IMG/VR virus record: IMGVR_UViG_3300004457_000033
Coordinates: 1-41,469 of that record
DNA from: a virus
DNA length: 41,469 bases
Strand: one strand, 5' to 3'
Shown: positions 22,438 through 29,251 of the stretch, in pieces
How positions within the stretch are numbered: the first letter of the stretch is position 1
Layout: each line of letters begins with the position of its first letter
Program-made: the position numbers and the translations under genes
The notes under the pieces: generated by a model
The model's input: the letters and a program-made list of their open reading frames with translations, nothing else
What the model was told of the DNA's origin: nothing
Databases searched by the model: none

Positions 22438-22875
22438 ATGTTATTCAAAATTATAGGCTCTAAAAGAAGAGTAAAGCGTGACCTAAGAGAACATATAATA
22501 GACTGGGATGCCAAAATAAAAAGGGGCGGTAAAAAAAACTTTGGAAAGCTTCAATATAATGTAAAACAACTTTTAAGACCTCACTGGGAATTACATGTAG
22601 TAAACGAAGAGTTTGTTATTCCTGCGACAAGAAGCGAAAGGGGAAGAAGTATTGACTTTGTTAATTTTACAACAAGAACTTGCGTTGAGGTAGATGGGAT
22701 ACAGCATAATAAAAAAAGTTGGTGTCATAAAAACAAATATCAATTTTTCAAACAACTTCGTAACGACAGTTGGAAAGAGCAGTGGGCAGAACTTAATGGC
22801 TTTAATATGTTTAGAATTTATGAAACTGACGAACTAAATGACGAATTATTATATAAACTTGGAATTATTTCTTGA
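22438..22875 (+). CDS. PD-(D/E)XK-type endonuclease-like protein, copy 2
   Basis: 145 residues. RGRSIDFVNFTTRTCVEVDG (63-82) gives D-x9-E-x-D, followed by IQHNKKSW, LRNDSWKEQWAELNGF and MFRIYETDE, which is the VSR/DUF559-like order (core strand, DxxR/K..W helix, final RxxxxE strand). The first half, IIDWDAKIKRGGKKNFGKLQ, matches the IDWDRKV segment of the upstream gene, so the two are diverged tandem duplicates. Probable DNA endonuclease acting with the recombinase. Its last codons contain the -35 box of the promoter for 22905. Confidence 0.62.
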   Translation: MLFKIIGSKRRVKRDLREHIIDWDAKIKRGGKKNFGKLQYNVKQLLRPHWELHVVNEEFVIPATRSERGRSIDFVNFTTRTCVEVDGIQHNKKSWCHKNKYQFFKQLRNDSWKEQWAELNGFNMFRIYETDELNDELLYKLGIIS

Positions 22876-22899
22876 CTTTCCCAAAAAACATGTTAAATT
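22872..22899 (+). promoter_or_regulatory. Leaderless promoter for the gene at 22905
   Basis: TTGACT (22872-22877), 16-bp spacer, TAAATT (22894-22899), 5 nt, ATG at 22905. The -35 overlaps the stop codon of the endonuclease gene. Confidence 0.65.
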
Positions 22900-22904
22900 A
22901 ACTT

Positions 22905-23099
22905 ATGAAAAATAAAGAAAAGCTCAAAAAGGTTAGTCTTCTTTTAAACGAAATGAAGGTTTTCGTTGCTTATTTAGAAGATATTCACAAAGATTTAGAT
23001 ACCAGAAAATCGGAATCAGAATCTTGTGATAGACCTTGGGGAGCTATAAAAAATCGTGCTAAATCTTTTAGAAATAGTCTTTTAGAATTCTATCGATAA
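22905..23099 (+). CDS. Small helical hypothetical protein
   Basis: 64 residues (MKNKEKLKKVSLLLNEMKVF), helical and charged, with SCDRPWGAIKNRAKSFRNSL at the end. No family recognised. It has its own predicted promoter and is followed by a second promoter before the phosphoesterase gene, so it may be a single-gene transcript. Confidence 0.6.
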   Translation: MKNKEKLKKVSLLLNEMKVFVAYLEDIHKDLDTRKSESESCDRPWGAIKNRAKSFRNSLLEFYR

Positions 23100-23101
23100 G
23101 C

Positions 23102-23130
23102 TTCTCTAGAACCCCCTCAAAGTGTAATAC
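23102..23130 (+). promoter_or_regulatory. Class-2 promoter: TTCTCT, 17 bp, TAATAC
   Basis: TTCTCT (23102-23107), exactly 17 bp, TAATAC (23125-23130), 5 nt, ATG at 23136. No TTGACA is present at the -35 position. Confidence 0.6.
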
Positions 23131-23135
23131 TAATT

Positions 23136-24431
23136 ATGGAAAAAAAATTAATCGAAAAATGCGTTTCTATGTTCCGAGATGGAGCAGGAAAAATGGAAGT
23201 AGTTAGGCTAATCATGGAATGGACTGGCTTAAAAGAAACTGCCGCAAGAAGTAGGGCAACAAATATCTGGAACAACGAGTTTGAAGAGGAATATGTTCCA
23301 GTCTCAAATCGAGGACAAGAAGGTTTTAAATCTGAAGATAATGGTTTTAAATCTGGCGGGACAAGGTTTGACCAGAATGACGAAAACAACGCAACAGCTG
23401 AATCTAAAAATGAGAACATAAGAACTTTAGAAGACTTACTTGAAGTTTGTAATGTTGATTTAGAATACTGGGAGGTTGAGAGACATATAATTAATAAATG
23501 GGAGGTTGCCGCTAAAGATAATATAGGCGAGCTTCGACATTCTCCACTTTATCAAGTCAAGGCTTGGCTAAAGAAGCGTGAAGTAAAAAATGCAGAGGAG
23601 GTCGTAAATTACTTCAACGAATCCCTTAAGGGTATTTCTCCTAAAGTTCAAAAAAGAAATGCTGGCGGAAAATATATGTATGAAATTTCCATACCCGATC
23701 TTCATTTGGCTAAGCTAGGATGGGAACCAGAATCTGGACAGGATTATGATGTTAATATCGCCGCTAATTTATTTAGATCGGCAGTAAAAGACCTCTTAAG
23801 TAAAGTAAATTTAGATGAGGTATGCAAGGTTCTTCTTCCAGTCGGCAATGACTTTTTCAATTCAGAGGGTCTTTCTGGAGCCACTACTGCAGGCACTCGA
23901 CAAGATGATGATTCTAGATGGCAGAAGTCTTTTAGTATTGGTTGCAATTTGATCTCAGAAGTTGTTGATGAATTATCTAAAAAGGTTAATGTAGATATCG
24001 TTATTGTTCAAGGAAATCATGATTTCGAGAGAGACTATTATCTTGGAGAATTCTTAAGAGCTTGGTATAGAGGCAATGAAGCAGTAAATATAAATAATAG
24101 CCCCAAGTCTAGAAAGTATGTTGAATTTGGAGAAAACCTTATTTTGTTTACTCACGGAAATGAAGAAAAGCAAAGCGAACTTCCATTATTGATGGCTACC
24201 GAGCATCCCAGCTTTTCACAATGCAAATTTAGAACAGCACATTTGGGACATCTTCATCAAACAAGGGTGGTAGAAAACAAAGGTGTTACAGTAAAAATCC
24301 TTCCGTCTCTTTGTGCTAGTGATGCATGGCACAAGATTAAAGGATTTTGTGGAAATAGAAGATCCGCTATGGGCTTTTTATATGATCCAGTTTATGGAGA
24401 AGTAGCAAACTATTACTACAACGTAGTTTAG
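23136..24431 (+). CDS. Calcineurin-like metallophosphoesterase with N-terminal helical extension
   Basis: 431 residues. The N-terminal 170 residues are helical (AARSRATNIWNNEF; SPLYQVKAWLKKREV) and of unknown fold, with a Gly/Asn-rich linker near 58-90. The C-terminal phosphoesterase domain has the metal motifs in order: DLHL (188-191), GND (237-239), QGNHDFERD (about 287-295), LFTHGNEE and HLGHLHQ (about 370). This is a nuclease or phosphodiesterase family; SbcD is a relative, but no SbcC ATPase is adjacent. Location between recombination endonucleases and the DnaB-like helicase points to a role in DNA processing. TRQDDDSRWQKSF after GND is typical for large-phage members as far as I recall. 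Confidence 0.85.
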   Translation: MEKKLIEKCVSMFRDGAGKMEVVRLIMEWTGLKETAARSRATNIWNNEFEEEYVPVSNRGQEGFKSEDNGFKSGGTRFDQNDENNATAESKNENIRTLEDLLEVCNVDLEYWEVERHIINKWEVAAKDNIGELRHSPLYQVKAWLKKREVKNAEEVVNYFNESLKGISPKVQKRNAGGKYMYEISIPDLHLAKLGWEPESGQDYDVNIAANLFRSAVKDLLSKVNLDEVCKVLLPVGNDFFNSEGLSGATTAGTRQDDDSRWQKSFSIGCNLISEVVDELSKKVNVDIVIVQGNHDFERDYYLGEFLRAWYRGNEAVNINNSPKSRKYVEFGENLILFTHGNEEKQSELPLLMATEHPSFSQCKFRTAHLGHLHQTRVVENKGVTVKILPSLCASDAWHKIKGFCGNRRSAMGFLYDPVYGEVANYYYNVV

Positions 24432-24503
24432 CCATCAAAATAAACTTATCATTTAGGCTGTGCGTCCGATCCGCATAGTCTATTTGTTAACTTACGTATG
24501 ATA

Positions 24504-24519
24504 CCGAAATATATTTCGG
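24504..24519. repeat. 16-bp perfect palindrome upstream of the helicase promoter
   Basis: CCGAAATATATTTCGG is fully self-complementary, followed by the smaller ACATATATGT. It lies 24 bp before the -35 of the helicase promoter, a position suited to an activator or repressor site. There is no T-run, so it is not a typical terminator. The rest of the 147-bp gap holds a weak TGCG/CGCA dyad near 24461-24476. Confidence 0.6.
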
Positions 24520-24542
24520 GAACATATATGTATTAATTGTAC

Positions 24543-24571
24543 TTGACTAGTAACAAAAACTACTATAAAAT
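24543..24571 (+). promoter_or_regulatory. Leaderless promoter for the helicase-primase operon
   Basis: TTGACT (24543-24548), 17-bp spacer, TAAAAT (24566-24571), 7 nt, ATG at 24579. Confidence 0.75.
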
Positions 24572-24578
24572 ATAGCGT

Positions 24579-26057
24579 ATGCCAAAAATTATAAGCGGTC
24601 CGAATGACCAAAGTTTAGAGCGAAAATTCTTAGGAGGACTAATCCACAATGGAGTTGATGTCTGGATTGATATTTGCGACTTTATAAAGGAAGAAGATTT
24701 CACAAATAGTGGAGCTAGGATGCTATTTAAAGTGTGTAGGCTTCTTTTAGAAGAGAATAAGACATTAGATTCTGCCATCATATCTTCACGTTGCAAATCC
24801 CAAGGGATTACAATTAGCGAAGGGAATGTAGGAGACTTTATAGAAAATCTTTTGATTTCTCCTTTAAATGTTAAGTCTAGCGTTGAAGCGGCGCAGGAGT
24901 TGATAATGCTCCGAATTCGCAGAAATAAAATAGGCAATGCTAGAGACATTGCTAAATTTTCTCAAGACTTCGAAGGAACAAATTTATCAGATTTTGCAAA
25001 TGGAGCGGAAGAAATCTTCGCAAATGGTAACGATATTATCCTCGACAAGCACGAGCCAGTCAATATTGCTCAAAGTGCCTATGAAATCGTAGAAGAGCTT
25101 GGCAATAACGATGGTGAATACGCCATTAAGACGCCTTGGCCTACCTTTAACGCCGCTTTCTCTGGCTTTCGACCCAAGGACTCATATTGTATAGCAGGAA
25201 GACCCTCACACGGCAAATCTGGCGTTTTACTTTCCCTTGCTCAATTTTGTGCCAACGAAATCGAAGACAACTTTATTGATGGAAAAAGATTGCCAGTTCT
25301 ATATTTAGATACCGAAATGGATGCGAAAGAGCAAACACTTCGTTGGGCGGCGATGGTAGCTGATGTTGACCCATTTTTAGTCGAAAGTGGAGACTGGAGG
25401 AAAAACAAAGATTGCGTAGAAAAGATTAGAACCGTCCTTAAAGACAAATCTTCTACCGATAACTTCCACCACGTTTATGTTCCTGGTCTTTCGGCTATGG
25501 AAATTCGTTCGATTTTTCGTCGATGGGTTAGAAAAACCTGTGGTCGAGATAACGTAGGAATTGTAGTTTTTGATTATCTGAAAATCACTGGAGAAGAACT
25601 TAAGGGAGCATCAAATCCAAGACTTGAAATGGGCTATAAGCTCGATATGCTCAAGGATGAAATTAAAGATAACTCTAATTGCACCTTTCTGTTTGGAGCT
25701 CAAAGAAATAGATATGGGGAAGATGATGATAGTTCTATCGCAGAGTCAGATTATATTCAGCAACTTTCCACTTGGACTGGTCTGATTAAAAAGAAATCTA
25801 TGGCTGAGCTCGCAGAACAGCCAGCAGATGAATTCGGCACTCACATGTTGATACCTACAAAATTCAGAAAGCTTGGTAGGGATGGTCAAAACTTTGAAAA
25901 TCCAGTCAAGATTGAGGGGAAGTATTTAAGAAACTGGATTAACCTTGATTTCTCTAACTTTAGATTTAATGACAAGGACGATGGTAGAGCAGTTCAAGAT
26001 TATCTAAGTCTAGTTGCCTCTAATAACGGTAACAACAATAGACGGCAAATACCATAA
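24579..26057 (+). CDS. dnaB: DnaB-like replicative helicase
   Basis: Hexameric helicase that unwinds the phage replication fork. 492 residues. The N-terminal domain begins QSLERKFLGGLIHNG and includes EEDFTNSGARMLFKVCRLLL, the DnaB N-terminal helical fold. The C-terminal RecA-like motor has TPWPTFNAAFSGFRPKDSYC, Walker A AGRPSHGKSG (206-215), LYLDTEMDAKEQTLRWAAM (H1a region), IVVFDYLKIT (Walker B) and FLFGAQRNR (the Q/R motif). A linker helix region lies between. It opens a unit with the primase 12 nt downstream. Confidence 0.93.
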   Translation: MPKIISGPNDQSLERKFLGGLIHNGVDVWIDICDFIKEEDFTNSGARMLFKVCRLLLEENKTLDSAIISSRCKSQGITISEGNVGDFIENLLISPLNVKSSVEAAQELIMLRIRRNKIGNARDIAKFSQDFEGTNLSDFANGAEEIFANGNDIILDKHEPVNIAQSAYEIVEELGNNDGEYAIKTPWPTFNAAFSGFRPKDSYCIAGRPSHGKSGVLLSLAQFCANEIEDNFIDGKRLPVLYLDTEMDAKEQTLRWAAMVADVDPFLVESGDWRKNKDCVEKIRTVLKDKSSTDNFHHVYVPGLSAMEIRSIFRRWVRKTCGRDNVGIVVFDYLKITGEELKGASNPRLEMGYKLDMLKDEIKDNSNCTFLFGAQRNRYGEDDDSSIAESDYIQQLSTWTGLIKKKSMAELAEQPADEFGTHMLIPTKFRKLGRDGQNFENPVKIEGKYLRNWINLDFSNFRFNDKDDGRAVQDYLSLVASNNGNNNRRQIP

Positions 26058-26069
26058 TTAAAAATCTTC

Positions 26070-27059
26070 ATGTCAAGCGTTAAGCAAATTCTCAGAGATA
26101 ATGGAGTAAAAATAACTAGTGAAAACGATTCTGGGTTTGCTCAGTTTTGTCCTTCTTATCGAAACTCTAAAAATCCAATGGGAGCTTCGATCAATCTTAA
26201 AACTGGCTGGGTTATTGATTGGAGTCAGGATGAAAAATTCCCTTTAGATGTTTTAATTAAAAAACTTGGAGGCAAAGAACTTTCAAAGAAAGACCTTGAA
26301 AACTTACAGCCAATTTTTGAGCAGACTGATGAGAAAGAAAAAACTTTCTGGAAAAAAGATTCTCTTTTGCATTTTTTGCCAAATCATACTTACTGGCTAG
26401 ACAGAGGGGTTTCCAAAGAAACTCTAGACTTTTTCCAAGGTGGAGTATCTCATAGTGGTAAATTATATCAGCGTTACGTATGGCCAGTTTTCGACCGTCA
26501 TCAAAGAATTGTTGGATTTACAGGAAGAGATCTAAGTGGCGAGGCTAAAATCAAATACAAACATGAGGGAAAAAGCTCTTATTTTCTTTTTGGTTTATTT
26601 AATAAGCTTGGCAACTCTATGCCCATACTATCTAGCATTTTAGAATCTAACGAAGTTATTCTCGTCGAAGGCCCATCTGATTCGGTCGCTTGTTATGATG
26701 AGGGAGTTAAATTCGTATTGCCGACAATTGGCTTGAACATTTCTAAAACACTGATGAGTTTTCTTATAGGAGTAAATCCAGATAAAATTACTATATCTTA
26801 TAATAGGGATGATAATTTTGCGGGTCAAAATGCCGCCGTTAAAAACTTTGCAAAATTGGCACAACACTTTGATATTGAAAAGCTACGTATTAAGTATCCA
26901 ACAGGTAATGATTTGGCAGACAATAAAAAAGATATCCAAAGTTGGGTTGACAAAAGTGAAGATTCTGCTATACTTGAGTTTAGAGAAAAATTTAAAAGAC
27001 TGAGAAGCAACAATAAAAAAATGACACAACAGGAGATTAAGATAGGAAAAACCTTTTAA
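26070..27059 (+). CDS. DnaG-like primase (TOPRIM), zinc finger cysteines absent
   Basis: 329 residues. The N-terminal part (FAQFCPSYRNSKNPMGASIN, GWVIDWSQDEKFPLDVLIKK) has the layout of a DnaG zinc-binding domain, but the metal ligands are not kept. Next come FLPNHTYWLDRGVSKETLDFFQ and YVWPVFDRHQRIVGFTGRDL, the primase core segment before TOPRIM, then VILVEGPSDSVACYDEGVKF (TOPRIM EGxxD). The DxD motif appears as SYNRDDNFAGQNAA, so the first Asp is Asn. It would synthesise RNA primers with the adjacent helicase. The short length (DnaG is about 580) means the C-terminal helicase-interaction domain is missing. Confidence 0.82.
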   Translation: MSSVKQILRDNGVKITSENDSGFAQFCPSYRNSKNPMGASINLKTGWVIDWSQDEKFPLDVLIKKLGGKELSKKDLENLQPIFEQTDEKEKTFWKKDSLLHFLPNHTYWLDRGVSKETLDFFQGGVSHSGKLYQRYVWPVFDRHQRIVGFTGRDLSGEAKIKYKHEGKSSYFLFGLFNKLGNSMPILSSILESNEVILVEGPSDSVACYDEGVKFVLPTIGLNISKTLMSFLIGVNPDKITISYNRDDNFAGQNAAVKNFAKLAQHFDIEKLRIKYPTGNDLADNKKDIQSWVDKSEDSAILEFREKFKRLRSNNKKMTQQEIKIGKTF

Positions 27060-27071
27060 TCAAAACTAAAA

Positions 27072-27329
27072 ATGGCTATAGTAATCAACATCATAGTAAC
27101 CTATATAGGAATCGGCATTCTTTTTTGTATATCGGAAAAAAGATATCGAAATTATATATTATTAAGGATCTCTTGTTCCAGTTTAAGGGGTATAGAGCGT
27201 GATTATATGTTAGACATAGCTGAGTCATATTTGCAAAGAATTCCTTATCGACAGCTGAGAGCGTTTGCCTCTTTGTTTTTTATTCCAGTTTTGGTGCCTT
27301 ATATATTTATCTATCATGGAAAAAAATAA
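27072..27329 (+). CDS. Small two-segment membrane protein
   Basis: 85 residues. Hydrophobic segment 1 is at about 3-20 (IVINIIVTYIGIGILFCI) and segment 2 at about 64-80 (FASLFFIPVLVPYIFIY), separated by a basic, soluble linker with ERDYMLDIAESYLQRI. No family recognised. The stop overlaps the ATG of the SLOG-like gene by 14 nt, so the two are coupled. Confidence 0.65.
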   Translation: MAIVINIIVTYIGIGILFCISEKRYRNYILLRISCSSLRGIERDYMLDIAESYLQRIPYRQLRAFASLFFIPVLVPYIFIYHGKK

Positions 27330-27807
27330 AATTAAACTAGGAATCTTCTGCTCTTCTTCTTTTAAAAATTATCCCTTCATTGAAGGAATCTTAAATAAAA
27401 AGGTTGAGGAAATAGGATTAATCATTTCTAATAACTCTGGTCAAAAATTGCCAGAGAAATATTCTCATGAAAAGAATATTCCAATGCTGTCCTATCCGAT
27501 TGGTAAAAATTTAAATGCTTTAAAAGCTAACGACCTAATCATTAAAGCTTCTGACTGTGTTTTAATTATTGACGATGGAAATTCTAAGAATAATCATACT
27601 GTTCAAAAGAAGTGTGGTATTGTAAATAAAAAATTTACATTCATTAACGCTCCAAGCGAAGATACAATTTTAGATGCAGTTACAGAATTTTTTGATACTT
27701 TTGAAAAATCCAAGGAAGACGATCTAAAAGATTGGGTTTGCGGATCAAAAAGAGGTTTTGATAAATTAATTAAACTTCAGGAAAAATACCATAGATTAGC
27801 TAAATAA
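27316..27807 (+). CDS. SLOG-fold (YpsA/DUF2493-like) nucleotide-binding protein
   Basis: 163 residues from ATG 27316; an earlier frame-compatible start at 27265 lies deep in the upstream gene. GIFCSSSFKNYPFIEGILN, LIISNNSGQKLPEKYSHEKN, PIGKNLNALKANDLIIKASD and CVLIIDDGNSKNNHTVQKK follow the Rossmann-like SLOG pattern of DUF2493 proteins ('SGGARGVDxxAxxYAxxxxIP ... NxxMxxxAD ... W DGxSKGTxHTI'). SLOG proteins bind nucleotides or nucleotide-derived signals and appear in defence and counter-defence contexts. Here the companion is a membrane protein and the next gene a nuclease. Function unknown. Confidence 0.65.
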   Translation: MEKNKIKLGIFCSSSFKNYPFIEGILNKKVEEIGLIISNNSGQKLPEKYSHEKNIPMLSYPIGKNLNALKANDLIIKASDCVLIIDDGNSKNNHTVQKKCGIVNKKFTFINAPSEDTILDAVTEFFDTFEKSKEDDLKDWVCGSKRGFDKLIKLQEKYHRLAK

Positions 27808-27809
27808 TC

Positions 27810-28841
27810 ATGAGTAATAAAAAAGAATTCGCTCTTTCTCCTAGCCGTATAATGAGCTATGTGAAGTGTTCATATGTATATTATATGGAGAACACTCTCA
27901 TGTTAGACAGTGGAAAGAACTTTGGCAATATGAGGGGAAGTGTTCTTCATGAGGCGTGTGAGCTATTAATTAAGGAAAAATACAAAAAAAGAGTTCAGAA
28001 AATTATTGATAGTGGCAGTATATCAAGCGATCCTGCTTTGATTAAGTATTTAAAAATTAAAGGATACCAAGAGGGCTTAAGGGACGAGTTTGATCACAAG
28101 GGGAATAATAATTTTGAAATGATTTGCGACATGTTGTATGTCGTTCTGTCGAATGACTTTTATTGCGAAGGTTGGGACATAGACTATGATAATCTTGAGG
28201 TTAAGTTTACGCTTAGGAGCGAGGAGCCAGAATACGTAATTAGGGGCTTGATTGATAAGCCAACGAGTAAAGATGGGGTCTACAAGATTTTAGATTACAA
28301 GTCTAGTCAGTCTAAAAAATCTAAAAAAGATTTGGAAATGGAAATCCAAGCTTTGTGTTATATTTTATACTGCATCAGAGGTTTAAAGGCGAAAGATGCT
28401 ACCGTAGATTTTGTTTTTGCTCGCTTCCCAGACGATCCGATAGACCGTATTGAGAATATTTCTAAAAAAGAGTTAGAGGGATTTGAGCATTACCTATCAG
28501 ATTTGTATTCTCATTTAAAAGACTTTGACAAAAATAAAGCGTCAGAAAATCTCGCGGCAGACAAGGGATATATTAAAGATGGCGGATTCGAAGGGAAGGT
28601 TATGTGCGGATATGCTCAGCATGAAGGACATTGCTACCCAGAAACGCACAAAGATAAAGACAAAAGGGGTAAGCCATATTACTGTTGTCCGTATAAATTT
28701 CCATTTACCTATTATTCTCAAAGAGATATCGATGGAAATGTTGTAAAGTCTAGTAAAGATCTAGAAAATTTAGAAGAAGTCGGAAAATATTATATTACAG
28801 AAGAGCACCATGATGGGTGTCCTGCATTTAAATCTATTTAA
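27810..28841 (+). CDS. RecB/Cas4-like PD-(D/E)XK exonuclease
   Basis: 343 residues. It starts ALSPSRIMSYVKCSYVYYME, the typical entry of RecB-family nucleases, then MRGSVLHEACELLI (GxxxH..E, about 40-53), VIRGLIDKPTS...YKILDYKSSQ (D, then DxK catalytic site, about 147-168), and the QxxxY motif in EIQALCYILYCIRG. Cysteines in the N-terminal YVKCSY and near the C-terminus (KVMCGY, GHCYP, YYCCPY, DGCPAF) are arranged as one N-terminal plus several C-terminal, the way AddB/Cas4 bind an iron-sulphur cluster; whether it binds one here is inference. It probably degrades or resects DNA, working in recombination with the genes upstream. Confidence 0.85.
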   Translation: MSNKKEFALSPSRIMSYVKCSYVYYMENTLMLDSGKNFGNMRGSVLHEACELLIKEKYKKRVQKIIDSGSISSDPALIKYLKIKGYQEGLRDEFDHKGNNNFEMICDMLYVVLSNDFYCEGWDIDYDNLEVKFTLRSEEPEYVIRGLIDKPTSKDGVYKILDYKSSQSKKSKKDLEMEIQALCYILYCIRGLKAKDATVDFVFARFPDDPIDRIENISKKELEGFEHYLSDLYSHLKDFDKNKASENLAADKGYIKDGGFEGKVMCGYAQHEGHCYPETHKDKDKRGKPYYCCPYKFPFTYYSQRDIDGNVVKSSKDLENLEEVGKYYITEEHHDGCPAFKSI

Positions 28842-28843
28842 TA

Positions 28844-28872
28844 TTCCCCTTTTGAGGTAAAATCTGTAATAT
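28844..28872 (+). promoter_or_regulatory. Class-2-like promoter: TTCCCC, 17 bp, TAATAT
   Basis: TTCCCC (28844-28849), exactly 17 bp, TAATAT (28867-28872), 5 nt, ATG at 28878. The -35 is less similar to TTCTCT than the others, but the spacing is the same. Confidence 0.5.
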
Positions 28873-28877
28873 TATGT

Positions 28878-29231
28878 ATGAGGATTTTATTTATAATGTT
28901 GCTCTTAACTGGATGTGCTACAAAAGAAAAATCTACTAAAAATATATTTTTCTATGAGCTTCCAGACACTGGAAGTATGGAACCAGCACTTTCTGGGGGC
29001 GACATTATTTACTTAGACCGTTCATTTAAATATAAAGACCTTAAAACTGGAGATGTAGTAGCTTACTATGACGATAAATATGGAGTTAGTAACGGAATTC
29101 TTCATAGAATCATAAGAAGCGCTCCACTTAAAGAGTGGGTGGTTAAAGGGGATAATAATAAAAGCATCGACAGATATAATCTTAATGAAGAAAATTATTA
29201 TGGAAAGCTAATTAGGGTTGATTTTAAATAA
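28878..29231 (+). CDS. Lipoprotein-anchored signal-peptidase-I-like protease (S24/S26)
   Basis: 117 residues. A short lipoprotein signal with lipobox LTGC (Cys13) is followed by the S26-type order: TGSMEPALSGGDIIYLD (31-47, catalytic Ser33), LKTGDVVAYYDD (55-66), ILHRIIRSA (74-82, His76), VVKGDNNKSIDRY (88-100) and YYGKLIRVD. The Ser plus His in LHRI, with no obvious catalytic Lys, suggests the Ser-His type of signal peptidase rather than the Ser-Lys LepB type. Normal signal peptidases are anchored by a membrane helix; anchoring by a lipid would put this on the outer face of the inner membrane or at the outer membrane. A degenerate relative is encoded at 13086. Confidence 0.72.
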   Translation: MRILFIMLLLTGCATKEKSTKNIFFYELPDTGSMEPALSGGDIIYLDRSFKYKDLKTGDVVAYYDDKYGVSNGILHRIIRSAPLKEWVVKGDNNKSIDRYNLNEENYYGKLIRVDFK

Positions 29232-29251
29232 TTATATTTGATCATTGTTTT

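Noticed and set aside
29233-29251. TATATTTG before the kinase gene as a Bacteroidetes-type -7 element
   Set aside because: It occurs once; all other promoters in the window follow sigma70-like -10 boxes, so it does not support a Bacteroidetes host.
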